Source of the DNA: Picocystis sp. L7
Taxonomy: Eukaryota > Chlorophyta > Picocystophyceae > Picocystales > Picocystaceae
DNA length: 64,000 nt
NCBI GenBank assembly: GCA_020975725.1
Contig: QXJR01000006.1
Span: 992,001 to 1,056,000 of the forward strand
Direction: 5' to 3'
Positions 9,422-20,500 of this stretch are shown one piece after another. Position 1 is the stretch's first letter. Every line of letters begins with the position of its first letter. Below the pieces are notes generated by a model. That model made no database searches. It was not told where the DNA came from and worked only from the letters and a program-made list of their open reading frames with translations. Both the position numbers and the translations under genes were made by a program.

Positions 9422-12400
9422 CCCTCCCGGACCACCATTAAGCGCAACTCAGCCCGATCGTCGAGTGGCTCTGGCGAGACGAGGGAAGCTTGGCCGTACA
9501 CGGCCGCCACAGGATCAAATAGGATCGTGTGTGCGTCATCGGGACGGTAGGAGGAAGTAGTCCCGTCCGTCCACCGGATGACGTAAGCAGCGGGAGAAGA
9601 TTTCGCCGCTTTTCGAAAGCGTTCCACAAGGCCAGTCCAAAACTCTAGGCGAGTTGAGCCGTCCATGAGCTCGAGCAAGAACCTTGCTTGCACGACTTGC
9701 CCAACCAAGTTTGTACTTGGCGGTTTCGCAAAGCGCGGTTTCCTTAGGCTAGTGTATGGCAGAGCGTACGGCCACGTATCCTTTAGGATGGGCCTCTTCT
9801 GGTGATTAAATTTGGACTTGTAGCGGGACACGCGACTCTTGTTACGTGCGGTGATGCCTTGCTCGGGGAAATGCCCGAGGAGTTCCTCGATCTCACAAAC
9901 GTGGTCGATGAGATCCGACGTTTCCTCTACGAACCCGCGATGTTCGTGAAGAGGGGCATCGGCGCTACAAGCAAATTGGACATAGTACCTAGGTGGAAAA
10001 GTGGTCCAATCACGTATGTAGAAGCGCTCTACCTGGAAACGAGTTTCCTCTGATCCATTTGGGAGAGGAACCGTTTGAGGTTCAGGAGTAAGTTCGCGAT
10101 GGGGGAACTTTGAATGGTCGCTCTCATGCCAGGGATGCAGTCGTTCGATATTGACTGTGGCGGAATGTCGAGTGCCGTCGGGTAGAACCAAGCGGTAAGC
10201 TCCCTTTGGTAACACCTCCCCAATGGTGTACGGCCCTACAAAGTAGCTCTCGAGCTTTCCTTTGTCCCTGGAGGACTTCAGACCGCGTTGCAGTTTGACT
10301 TTATCCCCGACGCGAAAGCGTCGAACCTGCCTTTGGCGGTTCAATCTATCTTCAACTTGTTTTTGATAGAGGGCGTGTCGTTTTTGCACTTGAGCATAAA
10401 GCTCTCGGCGAGCGTCAAACAGCGAATGGAGTCGCTTGCACGCAGAGTCTGCATTCTCTCTTAGGAGGGAATATGTCCACGGCAAACTGGCGTTTGTACC
10501 GAAGAGAACGTAATGAGGAGAGTAGCCAGTGACTCTATGCACCGATGTATTGTAGGAGAAGGACGCTGTTTGAAGCAGCTCATCCCACTCTACATCTGGC
10601 CGTGATGTTGCCAATGCCCGAAGGGTGGATAAAAGGGTGCGGTGCTGCACCTCCACTCCTCCTTGTGTCTGGCTATGGTAAGGCGCGCCGCTTTTATGCT
10701 TGGCCCCGAGCTCGATCAAGAATTGATCAAAGAGCTCGCGAAATCGGGGCCCGTTGTCGGTGAGGACAACTCGCGGACTTCCGAACTGATGGATTACTCG
10801 GTCCATGAGCACCTTGGCAACGTCGTGCGTTGTCCAATCAGTGTGCATCGGGAAGTAGAGAGCGTACTTGGAAAACCGGCATGTGACGGTTAGTACCGCG
10901 TTGTGACCTCTCGAAGTGGCGGGAAGCCCGACAACTTCGTCTACCGCAATCGTGTGGAAAGGGTAGGGGAAGATCTCTTGCATGTGGACGAGATGCTTCG
11001 CGGGTCGGTTGCTCGGCTTGAGGAGCTGGCAACGAGGACAAGTACGGACAAAGTCGATAATGTACGACTTCATACCTTGCCAAACAAAATGTTGTCGGCA
11101 TTGCTCATAGGTGCGTTGAGCGCCAAAGTGGGCATCCGCGTGGACACGGTCCACAAGTCGTTGTCGCACGGCAACATCATTCGGCACCACCAGGCAAACA
11201 CGATCCGTCTCGGGATCGATGCGCCACACGAGGTTGTCACGAACTTCGTGTTTCTTCGGTGGTGAAGCTACAAGAGCCTGATAAGCTTTATCTTTCTCAC
11301 CTGCTCGTTGCACCAATGTATACAAATCTTCCTCCTGGGGGTCAACCGATGGAATCTCAAGGGAACCACCCATAGCTCGAAGAGCTGGCCCGGGAGGCGG
11401 CTGAACGAGTGCTGGGATGGTGAGCAAAGGCATCGACCGCCGGAGGAGGTCTGCTAAGGTGATCAGCCTGAGATCAGTACCTGGGTTGACTTGCAACGTG
11501 GTGCGCACGGTGAGACCGGACGCAAGCCTAAAGGACTTGGTAGCACGGGCGCACGTTCCATTATACGTGGCCGAATGAATCACATGGGTAGAGGCAGGCA
11601 ACCTACTAAGGAGTCGGTCGCAAGCGAGAAGGTCAAGGTGCTTGTCATCAGCGAGGAGCACTACGTGAGCCTGCGGGAGCCGCTTGCGGTTGGCTACCTC
11701 CGCGAGGGATGTTGTCTCAAAGCGGAGGGGACGGCTTGTACGCCATCGAACGGGGGCCTTAAGGCGTGCCCGATCATATTGCAGCATCCAACGTTCGCGA
11801 GCAGCTTTCGATCGAAAGGTACCAATGACCGCTAGATCGAGGGAGAGCATAGGCTCGATCAACAAGATCTCTTCCAAGGAGGGAATCAAGTCTTCCGCGG
11901 GTGGCCCAACATGGAGGACACGAAAGACTTGGCCCCTGTCCCAATCGATGCGACTGAGAGCGTCCGCTCCAGGGTTGGCGATGCCTTGACGGTACTGGAC
12001 CTCGAAAGGGGTAAACTCAGCCAAGGCGTCTAGCCAGCGGATCTCCCGAGAGGAGAGTTGATCAGCATTCTTCGTTTGCAAGTATTTGGACGCAGTGTTG
12101 TCGGTTAAGACAGTGAAAGAGCGTCCTTGCAGAAGATGCTTCCACTTGACGAGACTTTGCAAAATAGCAAGAGTCTCTTGCTCAGCTGTGGAGTAGTTGC
12201 GTTGGGCATCATTGAATTTTCGCCCATAGTAAGCAACCGGATGCCACTTGCCATCCTCATGTAGTTGAGAAAGGATCGCGCCGGTAGCGATCTTACTAGC
12301 ATCCGTCTCTACGCGCGTCTCTCTGTTCGGATCGTATTGGACGAGGACGGGCTCTTGAACTAGAGCAGCCTTGAGGCGCTGGAACGCGTCCTCTTGAACC

Positions 12401-15400
12401 TCAGTCCAGGAGCCAACGAAGTCTCCTTTAAACGCCTTTCTATTGATGTCCGAAAGAGGAGCAGCAAGAGTGGGGAAGTCCTTAATGAAGGAGGAGTAGT
12501 AATTGCACAAGCCTAAGAAGCTTTGATTCTCCTTGATGCTAGTTGGCCGGGGAAAGTTCTCAATTTTCTCCACGAGACGCTTTTGCATCATCACTCGGCC
12601 ATCGCCAATATGGAATCCGGCGTAGTCGAGGGCTTTCTTAAAGAGCGCCGTCTTCTCCTTGGCGAGCACGATATGCTCAGCCTTGCAGCGTTGGAAGAAA
12701 GCCTCGAGGTGATCCAAGTGATCAGCCTCTGACCCAGAGTGGATGAGGATATCATCCATGTACGCCTTGGTGTTCGTTAAGGGCGACACGATGCGGTTCA
12801 TCATGCGCTGGAAGATAGAGGGGGCGTTTGCCAGGCCCATTGGCATGACACGCCAAACGAATTGACCAAACGGCGTCACGCATGCTGTTTTGTATTGATC
12901 CTCGGGGGCCACAAGCATATTGTAAAACCCGTCTTTCACGTCAAAGGACGAGAAGAACTTCGAGGTGCTCAAGTCTAGGAGCAAGTCATCGATCAAAGGA
13001 AGAGGATATTTGTCCTTGATCGTGAGGTTGTTCAGCATGCGGTAATCAAAGACAATACGGTATCGCCCATCCTTCTTCGGTATGAGGAGTACCGGGGCTC
13101 CAAATGGCGATCCGGGCGAATGCGCCATCTTGCCGTCTTTGACTAACTGGTCGATGAGCTCTCGACATGCCTTGGTCTTCTCCGGGGAGAGACGGATAGG
13201 CGGCCGACTTTTGGGACCGTCTTTTGCGACGTCCAAGGGTATGCGACACACCTCTCCCGACACTCGTTCGGGAGGCAAGGCAAAGCTTTCCTCTTTGCCT
13301 CGGAAGACCGATGCATATTTATGGAGGAGCTTGTCGAGCCGTTTCTTGCCTTGGGAGGTGAGAGAGTGATCTTCGGAGAGAGTAAGGCTAGCTATCCTTT
13401 TTCCGAGATCGTCCTCCTCATGTTCCAAGTCGGGTAGACGTTGGATGAGCACGAAAAGGCTACCTTCACGAGCCTTGCGGCTGGAACGTAGGATTTGGGC
13501 GGCTTCTTGCATAGAGCAGAATGCATCCATCCCATGCTTCGAGGCGAAGTTCGAATCGCCGCGAAGCTCATGCTTTCTCCCTTGATGGCGAAACGTCAGA
13601 ACGTTCCTTGGGAACTCTAAGCTCGCGTGGAACGAGACCAGGAAGTCCATCCCCAACACCACGTCATAAGTATTGAGGGGACACACCGCAAAAGGCCTCT
13701 CGACCTTCTCCTTGTCGATGGTGAAGGTCAAGTTCACGACCGGTGCCTTGTGCAACGTCTCACCAACGCCTAAGCGGTACGTCAGATTTTCTCGCTTGGG
13801 GGTGGATGTACGACCACTTGGGTCGGCTTGGCACACACGATCGTGGAAGCTACAGCTTATGAAGTTGTGGGTAGCACCCGTATCGACAAAGGCTTTTGCC
13901 GATAACCCTGCTATGGAAAGCATCACGACCATACTCGTGCATAGTCCCGAGCTAAACTCACATAGCGTACCGATGGTAGACGGGAGGTTCGCGCTCAACG
14001 GAGTCGAGTGAAGGGGAGAGTGAAACTCTCCCGGACTTAGTGGGAACTCTGGGGGTGCGTCCACCTTGGGAGTTTCCACCGGGACCAAAGTGTGCAGTGG
14101 AGGAGGGCAAGGATAGCGTTTTTCACAAGCGCAATCATCCAAAGTCCTATTACATAGTGCACACTTGGGTGCTTCACGATATGTCGCACGGCAAGGGGGA
14201 CTTACATGCGTCCTTTTCCTTTGCCTTGGCACAGACATAGTGAGCAACTCACCGTCAGTCATTAGGTTCGAGTTGTCGAGGGCCTCGTGGGTCTCCTCGG
14301 AAACTTCGCTGCTCCACAACCTACCTTTTTGTGCGGAGGTGCCTCGGCGGGTTTTCTTCTTGCCGCCGGGCTTGAAAGCTCGCTGATGCGGTGCCAGCGG
14401 AGCTTGAGGAGGCGCTCCTTGGGGCCTTGTCCAACCTTGGGCGGCTTGGAGCTGCCCGAAGGTCAATGCCGAGGCTGGGATTTGCACCATGGCCTCCTGT
14501 GGCAACCCTTGGGGAGCCGGGGACGGAGCGTAACGAGGTTGGCCGCTTCCAGACCCTGCCATTCGCGCATAGGTGGGACCCTTTGTGAGGGGTGGCATGA
14601 GAGGAGATTTTCCTTTGCCTTTACCACCTCCCTGATGCCCTTGGGGCTCGGAGGGGAGTTGCCCTTCGAAATGTTTCACCTCTCGGAGAAGTTGTTCCCC
14701 ATTGACAATCTCCTGTCCCACTCTCTGAGCGTGACGGATATGATTGTCGAGGAGCCTCCCCAACTGTGGTCGGAGTTTGGCTCGAAACATAATCAAGAAG
14801 AATTGCTCCCAGAACCTCCTTTGGCCATCCGGGGTGCGCAAGGCACGGAGGAATGGATCGGTGGATTCCATGGCCCCTTCAACTTCCTTGCGCATGCGCA
14901 AGTAGAAGTCCTCCGCACTCTCGCCTTGGCGTTGGTAGCCGCGGGCGAGCTCAAGGACACACTCCCATCCGACATCGTCAGGGTAGTAGTGTCGTCGCAA
15001 CACGCTTGAAAATTGTTTCCAAGTGTTTGGCGGATGGGCTTGAGTGGCCAATTTATAGAACCTTTGTGCACTCCCTATGAGGTAGCGTGCGGCAAGCGCA
15101 ACTTGCGCTTCTTCCTTGTCCGAATGACCGGAGGTGAAGTCTCGGACCGATTGAAGCCAATCCCTCAAGGAATGGCGGTCGAGTTTCGTACCGTCAAAGG
15201 TCGGAGGCAAGGGGAGTGTGGCGCGCGTGATCCTTTCGGGATCAAGGGCGGTCGCCGTAAGGGGGCGCATCTCGTGCGGCTCCTCCACCACTCCAGCACG
15301 GACCAAGGCACGCTCAATGAACTTGTCGCGTGGTCCTTGGCTCTCCTCATGGAGAGGATCTACCAAAAGATCGAGCGCGGATTCTTGGAATGCCGATCGA

Positions 15401-16740
15401 GCCAGCTGAGTCAAGGACCCTTTCGGTTGCGACTCTCGTAGGAAGTCGAACAAGTCCATCGCACTGTTGAATAGCTTATGAGCCTCGGCTGGAGAGAGCG
15501 CGGCCATGCTACGCAAGCTCTCGCTGCGGTCTCTTACAAAGCCCGCAATCTCACGTTGCCGCTCAAGCTCAATGCGTTCCCGCTCTTTCTCGATGGCCAC
15601 CTCACGGTAGGCGAGCTCGTGTTCACAAAGCTTTTCGAGTCGGGCGAGGTCTTGCATCATGTGGGTGCGAGACCTCTGGATGGAGTGTTTCTTCTCTTCG
15701 GAGGTAGCAGTAGCTGCTCTCCGGGCGAGCAAACGGCACTCGCGGGAGTAGGAGTTTTTCAACTCCTTGACGGCTTGAAGCTCGTCGTCGGTGAGTCGAC
15801 GTGGGTCGGCTCCCCACTCCATGATCCAAACGGGTAGAGGCCGATTCACGTAGCGGAGTGTCTCCTCCACGTGTGGATCCTGCAAGTCCTTCAGAGGACC
15901 TAGCTTGGCTCGGGCCTCCCCTTCGTCGGAGAGAAGATTCTCGAGGTAGATGGGCCTTAGGCTCTCATCCTCACTCTCATCCATGGACTTGGTCCCTGAT
16001 CCCTCGGCCGGGGGGAGAGCCTCTCGCGCTCGGTTTGCCCTGGCTCGGGGCTTACCGGGATCGGTAGCCAATGGGGCTGCCCCAACAGGGGATCCAGCCA
16101 ACGGCGAGCCCCCAACAGGGGCGTCTGCCTGGAGCGAGCTCCCAGATCCTGCTTCGGCCAATGGCGAGCCAGGATGAGGGGCATCAGCCAATCGGATCGT
16201 TCGATCAACGTCGCCGCGCGCGCGCGCGATGGAGCGCGCATGATCGGCACGATCGGTGCGACCGACGGGCCGATCGGCGCGTGCGACGGGTCGAACAGTA
16301 GCCTCGGAGGCACGGCGCAGTTTCCGTGCGTCCGAGGAGGCCAGATCGGCTTTCGCAGCCGATCTTTTGGCCTTCTTCCCACGGTGCTCGAGGGTTTCGA
16401 AACCCTCGAGCGCACCGTCGTCCGGAGACGCCATGGCCAAGGCCGTGGGGGTGCGAACGGGTTGGATAGCCTCTCGACCACCTCCAGAAGCACGAGGCTT
16501 CTTCTGCTGGGAGGTGGGAGCGGCGAGCGTGGCTTTCGGAGCCATTTCTCGCTCTTTTTCGTTCGCCTCCTCCACGAAACCCTTGCGAGAGGTTCGTGGA
16601 GGCACGGCGCCTCTCTCCGGGCGCGCGCGTTCTCGCTTGGCGTCGGCAATGCCGACAGCCACCACCGTCGAAGCGGCGAGGGGTCGTTGACCGTCGGCAT
16701 TGCCGGCGCGTCCCTCGCTCGCTCCTTTTTTCTTCGCCAT
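8947..16740 (-). CDS. G1b Gag-Pol polyprotein with LTR-encoded C-terminal domain
   Basis: A single frame of about 2,600 codons from the ATG at 16740. Order: a basic low-complexity N-terminus; a retrotransposon gag domain (RRHYYPDDVGWECVLELA); a Cys-rich segment CALCNRTLDDCACE; aspartic protease AFVDTGATHNF (~residue 950); reverse transcriptase with AYMDD (~1327); RNase H with VETDAS; then an unassigned ~140-residue insert. Integrase follows, with an HHCC finger, DEVVG, VLTDNGPRF and GVEVQHRTL (core ~2000) and a GPYTIG module. Next come the PPRYYVQF module, a Tudor/Agenet-like stretch, and finally a domain with WDLFASPNNAQCPAFFT and HPPCCLIDSVIGKL. That last domain resembles phage Dam and DIRS-element methyltransferases and lies in the LTR. 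It is unusual for a Gypsy element to be one frame that runs into its LTR. The family is certain; the roles of the extra domains are inferred. Confidence 0.93.
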   Translation of the reverse strand: MAKKKGASEGRAGNADGQRPLAASTVVAVGIADAKRERARPERGAVPPRTSRKGFVEEANEKEREMAPKATLAAPTSQQKKPRASGGGREAIQPVRTPTALAMASPDDGALEGFETLEHRGKKAKRSAAKADLASSDARKLRRASEATVRPVARADRPVGRTDRADHARSIARARGDVDRTIRLADAPHPGSPLAEAGSGSSLQADAPVGGSPLAGSPVGAAPLATDPGKPRARANRAREALPPAEGSGTKSMDESEDESLRPIYLENLLSDEGEARAKLGPLKDLQDPHVEETLRYVNRPLPVWIMEWGADPRRLTDDELQAVKELKNSYSRECRLLARRAATATSEEKKHSIQRSRTHMMQDLARLEKLCEHELAYREVAIEKERERIELERQREIAGFVRDRSESLRSMAALSPAEAHKLFNSAMDLFDFLRESQPKGSLTQLARSAFQESALDLLVDPLHEESQGPRDKFIERALVRAGVVEEPHEMRPLTATALDPERITRATLPLPPTFDGTKLDRHSLRDWLQSVRDFTSGHSDKEEAQVALAARYLIGSAQRFYKLATQAHPPNTWKQFSSVLRRHYYPDDVGWECVLELARGYQRQGESAEDFYLRMRKEVEGAMESTDPFLRALRTPDGQRRFWEQFFLIMFRAKLRPQLGRLLDNHIRHAQRVGQEIVNGEQLLREVKHFEGQLPSEPQGHQGGGKGKGKSPLMPPLTKGPTYARMAGSGSGQPRYAPSPAPQGLPQEAMVQIPASALTFGQLQAAQGWTRPQGAPPQAPLAPHQRAFKPGGKKKTRRGTSAQKGRLWSSEVSEETHEALDNSNLMTDGELLTMSVPRQRKRTHVSPPCRATYREAPKCALCNRTLDDCACEKRYPCPPPLHTLVPVETPKVDAPPEFPLSPGEFHSPLHSTPLSANLPSTIGTLCEFSSGLCTSMVVMLSIAGLSAKAFVDTGATHNFISCSFHDRVCQADPSGRTSTPKRENLTYRLGVGETLHKAPVVNLTFTIDKEKVERPFAVCPLNTYDVVLGMDFLVSFHASLEFPRNVLTFRHQGRKHELRGDSNFASKHGMDAFCSMQEAAQILRSSRKAREGSLFVLIQRLPDLEHEEDDLGKRIASLTLSEDHSLTSQGKKRLDKLLHKYASVFRGKEESFALPPERVSGEVCRIPLDVAKDGPKSRPPIRLSPEKTKACRELIDQLVKDGKMAHSPGSPFGAPVLLIPKKDGRYRIVFDYRMLNNLTIKDKYPLPLIDDLLLDLSTSKFFSSFDVKDGFYNMLVAPEDQYKTACVTPFGQFVWRVMPMGLANAPSIFQRMMNRIVSPLTNTKAYMDDILIHSGSEADHLDHLEAFFQRCKAEHIVLAKEKTALFKKALDYAGFHIGDGRVMMQKRLVEKIENFPRPTSIKENQSFLGLCNYYSSFIKDFPTLAAPLSDINRKAFKGDFVGSWTEVQEDAFQRLKAALVQEPVLVQYDPNRETRVETDASKIATGAILSQLHEDGKWHPVAYYGRKFNDAQRNYSTAEQETLAILQSLVKWKHLLQGRSFTVLTDNTASKYLQTKNADQLSSREIRWLDALAEFTPFEVQYRQGIANPGADALSRIDWDRGQVFRVLHVGPPAEDLIPSLEEILLIEPMLSLDLAVIGTFRSKAARERWMLQYDRARLKAPVRWRTSRPLRFETTSLAEVANRKRLPQAHVVLLADDKHLDLLACDRLLSRLPASTHVIHSATYNGTCARATKSFRLASGLTVRTTLQVNPGTDLRLITLADLLRRSMPLLTIPALVQPPPGPALRAMGGSLEIPSVDPQEEDLYTLVQRAGEKDKAYQALVASPPKKHEVRDNLVWRIDPETDRVCLVVPNDVAVRQRLVDRVHADAHFGAQRTYEQCRQHFVWQGMKSYIIDFVRTCPRCQLLKPSNRPAKHLVHMQEIFPYPFHTIAVDEVVGLPATSRGHNAVLTVTCRFSKYALYFPMHTDWTTHDVAKVLMDRVIHQFGSPRVVLTDNGPRFRELFDQFLIELGAKHKSGAPYHSQTQGGVEVQHRTLLSTLRALATSRPDVEWDELLQTASFSYNTSVHRVTGYSPHYVLFGTNASLPWTYSLLRENADSACKRLHSLFDARRELYAQVQKRHALYQKQVEDRLNRQRQVRRFRVGDKVKLQRGLKSSRDKGKLESYFVGPYTIGEVLPKGAYRLVLPDGTRHSATVNIERLHPWHESDHSKFPHRELTPEPQTVPLPNGSEETRFQVERFYIRDWTTFPPRYYVQFACSADAPLHEHRGFVEETSDLIDHVCEIEELLGHFPEQGITARNKSRVSRYKSKFNHQKRPILKDTWPYALPYTSLRKPRFAKPPSTNLVGQVVQARFLLELMDGSTRLEFWTGLVERFRKAAKSSPAAYVIRWTDGTTSSYRPDDAHTILFDPVAAVYGQASLVSPEPLDDRAELRLMVVREGVAPSPLETPVLPRLSFDDEEYALNREAFERFSIIFGPFTWDLFASPNNAQCPAFFTRETNALTQEWASLGNLWAHPPCCLIDSVIGKLEAEPRALVTMITPHWPKAPWFPRLQHLATYQEVLGRHEGIFSDAQGRPLPSPHWDVLLSHVPRRMQGQD

Positions 16741-16780
16741 GTCTTCGCCGCCACTCGCGGGCGGAGCACTCGTTGAACGG

Positions 16781-17541
16781 TGTGGCGCTTGCGCGCCCAC
16801 CTCCTTTTCCTGTGGCGCGAAGACGACGAGGGTGGTGGCGTCGGCGTGCGTTCGCGCTCGTTCGCTCGTGCGTTCGTGTCGCCGCGGTGCTCGAGACCGT
16901 TGGGCGGAACGTTGAGGAACGTTGTTGTTTTCGTTCCCCTCCGCCGCAATTAATATTACATCTTAACTCCATTGGGGAATCCGCCCGTGGCTAAGCCACG
17001 TATTTATCCGGTTCATCGGCCACAGAGCCCTTATTAGAAAGGGGGACAAACCGGTCCCTATTCGGGTTAGTCCTGGCCCTGCATCCGCCTAGGGACATGG
17101 CTAAGGAGGACGTCCCAGTGAGGGGAAGGCAAGGGCCTTCCTTGGGCATCCGAGAATATTCCCTCATGCCTCCCTAGTACCTCCTGGTAGGTAGCGAGAT
17201 GCTGCAAGCGAGGGAACCAGGGAGCCTTTGGCCAATGCGGAGTGATCATGGTCACAAGGGCTCTAGGTTCGGCCTCCAGCTTGCCTATCACGGAGTCAAT
17301 GAGGCAACAGGGTGGGTGTGCCCATAGGTTGCCAAGACTAGCCCATTCTTGGGTGAGAGCATTGGTCTCCCGTGTAAAGAAGGCCGGACATTGGGCATTG
17401 TTTGGCGAGGCAAACAAGTCCCAAGTGAATGGCCCGAATATAATTGAGAACCTCTCAAAAGCCTCACGATTGAGTGCATATTCCTCATCGTCGAAGGACA
17501 ACCTCGGCAAGACAGGTGTCTCGAGAGGGCTGGGCGCAACA
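16781..17541 (-). repeat. 5' LTR of G1b
   Basis: 761-bp LTR, apparently identical to 8661-9421. On the minus strand it is followed at once by the internal region leading to the ATG at 16740. Confidence 0.92.
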
Positions 17542-20500
17542 GCCCCCGGCCGAGGGATCAGGGACCAAGTCCATGGATGAGAGTGAGGATGAGAGCCTAA
17601 GGCCCATCTACCTCGAGAATCTTCTCTCCGACGAAGGGGAGGCCCGAGCCAAGCAAGGTCCTCTGAAGGACTTGCAGGATCCACACGTGGAGGAGACACT
17701 CCGCTACGTGAATCGGCCTCTACCCGTTTGGATCATGGAGTGGGGAGCCGACCCACGTCGACTCACCGACGACGAGCTTCAAGCCGTCAAGGAGTTGAAA
17801 AACTCCTACTCCCGCGAGTGCCGTTTGCTCGCCCGGAGAGCAGCTACTGCTATCTCCGAAGAGAAGAAACACTCTATCCAGAGGTCTCGCACCCACATGA
17901 TGCAAGACCTCGCCCGACTCGAAAAGCTTTGTGAACACGAGCTCGCCTACCGTGAGGTGGCCATCGAGAAAGAGCGGGAACGCATTGAGCTTGAGCGGCA
18001 ACGTGAGATTGCGGGCTTTGTAAGAGACCGCAGCGAGAGCTTGCGTAGCATGGCCGCGCTCTCTCCAGCCGAGGCTCATAAGCTATTCAACAGTGCGATG
18101 GACTTGTTCGACTTCCTACGAGAGTCGCAACCGAAAGCGTCCTTGACTCAGCTGGCTCGATCGGCATTCCAAGAATCCGCGCTCGATCTTTTGGTAGATC
18201 CTCTCCACGAGGAGAGCCAAGGACCACGCGACAAGTTCATTGAGCGTGCCTTGGTCCGTGCTGGAGTGGTGGAGGAGCCGCACGAGATGCGCCCCCTTAC
18301 GGCGACCGCCCTTGATCCCGAAAGGATCACGCGCGCCACACTCCCCTTGCCTCCGACCTTTGACGGTACGAAACTCGACCGCCATTCCTTGAGGGATTGG
18401 CTTCAGTCGGTCCGAGACTTCACCTCCGGTCATTCGGACAAGGAAGAAGCGCAAGTTGCGCTTGCCGCACGCTACCTCATAGGGAGCGCACAAAGGTTCT
18501 ATAAATTGGCCACTCAAGCCCATCCGCCAACCACTTGGAAACAATTTTCAAGTGTGTTGCGACGACACTACTACCCTGACGATGTCGGATGGGAGTGTGT
18601 CCTTGAACTCGCCCGTGGCTACCAACGCCAAGGCGAGAGTGCGGAGGACTTCTACTTGCGCATGCGCAAGGAAGTTGAAGGGGCCATGGAATCCACCGAT
18701 CCATTCCTCCGTGCCTTGCGCACCCCGGATGGCCAAAGGAGGTTCTGGGAGCAATTCTTCTTGATTATGTTTCGAGCCAAACTCCGACCACAGTTGGGGA
18801 GGCTCCTCGACAATCATATCCGTCACGCTCAGAGAGTAGGACAGGAGATTGTCAATGGGGAACAACTTCTCCGAGAGGTGAAACATTTCGAAGGGCAACT
18901 CCCCTCCGAGCCCCAAGGGCATCAGGGAGGTGGTAAAGGCAAAGGAAAATCTCCTCTCATGCCACCCCTTACAAAGGGTCCCACCTATGCGCGAATGGCA
19001 GGGTCTGGAAGCGGCCAACCTCGTTACGCTCCGTCCCCGGTTCCCCAAGGGTTGCCACAGGAGGCCATGGTGCAAATCCCAGCCTCGGCATTGACCTTCG
19101 GGCAGCTCCAAGCCGCCCAAGGTTGGACAAGGCCCCAAGGAGCGCCTCCTCAAGCTCCGCTGGCGCCGCATCAGCGAGCTTTCAAGCCCGGCGGCAAGAA
19201 GAAAACCCGCCGAGGCACCTCCGCACAAAAAGGTAGGTTGTGGAGCAGCGAAGTTTCCGAGGAGACCCACGAGGCCCTCGACAACTCGAACTTGATGACT
19301 GACGGTGAGTTGCTCACTATGTCTGTGCCAAGGCAAAGGAAAAGGACGCATGTAAGTCCCCCTTGCCGTGCGACATATCGTGAAGCACCCAAGTGTGCAC
19401 TATGTAATAGGACTTTGGATAATTGTGCTTGTGAAAACCGCTATCCTTGCCCTCCTCCACTGCACACTTCGGTCCCGGTGGAAACTCCCAAGGTGGACGC
19501 ACCCCCAGAGTTCCCACTAAGTCCGGGAGAGTTTCACTCTCCCCTTCACTCGACTCCGTTGAGCGCGAACCTCCCGTCTACCATCGGTACCCTATGTGAG
19601 TTTAGCTCGGGACTATGCACGAGCATGGTCGTGATGCTTTCCATAGCAGGGTTATCGGCAAAAGCCTTTGTCGATACGGGTGCTACCCACAACTTCATAA
19701 GCTGTAGCTTCCACGATCGTGTGTGCCAAGCCGACCCAAGTGGTCGTACATCCACCCCCAAGCGAGAAAATCTGACGTACCGCTTAGGCGTTGGTGAGAC
19801 GTTGCACAAGGCACCCGTCGTGAGCTTGACCTTCACCATCGATAAGGAGAAGGTCGAGAGGCCTTTTGCGGTGTGTCCCCTCAATACTTATGACGTGGTG
19901 TTGGGGATGGACTTCCTGGTCTCGTTCCACGCGAGCTTAGAGTTCCCAAGGAACGTTCTAACGTTTCGCCATCAAGGGAAAAAGCATGAGCTTCGCGGCG
20001 ATTCGAACTTCGCCTCGAAGCATGGGATGGATGCATTCTGCTCTATGCAAGAAGCCGCCCAAATCCTACGTTCCAGCCGCAAGGCTCGTGAAGCTAGCCT
20101 TTTCGTGCTCATCCAACGTCTACCCGACTTGGAACATGAGGAGGACGATCTCGGAAAAAGGATAGCTAGCCTTACCCTCTCCGAAGATCACTCTCTCACC
20201 TCCCAAGGCAAGAAACGGCTCGACAAGCTCCTCCATAAATATGCATCGGTCTTCCGAGGCAAAGAGGAAAGCTTTGCCTTGCCTCCCGAATGAGTGTCGG
20301 GAGAGGTGTGTCGCATACCCTTGGACGTCGCAAAAGACGGTCCCAAAAGTCGGCCACCTATCCGTCTCTCCCCGGAGAAGACCAAGGCATGTCGAGAGCT
20401 CATCGACCAGTTACTCAAAGACGGCAAGATGGCGCATTCGCCCGGATCGCCATTTGGAGCCCCGGTACTCCTCATACCGAAGAAGGATGGGCGATACCGT

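Larger units (their letters stand above)
8661..17541 (-). mobile_element. Ty3/Gypsy element G1b, looks whole
   Basis: Minus-strand Gypsy element inside G1a. Its LTRs are 8661-9421 and 16781-17541 (761 bp each), and I could not see differences between them by eye. A 4-bp duplication GCCC flanks it (8657-8660 and 17542-17545), lying in a C-run, so 4 versus 5 bp is uncertain. One long uninterrupted frame covers gag through integrase and continues into the 3' LTR. The identical-looking LTRs and open frame indicate a very recent insertion. Confidence 0.94.

Noticed and set aside
7730-16972. Arg-rich frames of about 240-330 codons overlapping G1 gag and LTR tails on other frames and strands
   Set aside because: They result from CG-rich, low-complexity gag and LTR sequence with few stops. 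The polyprotein frame explains the region.
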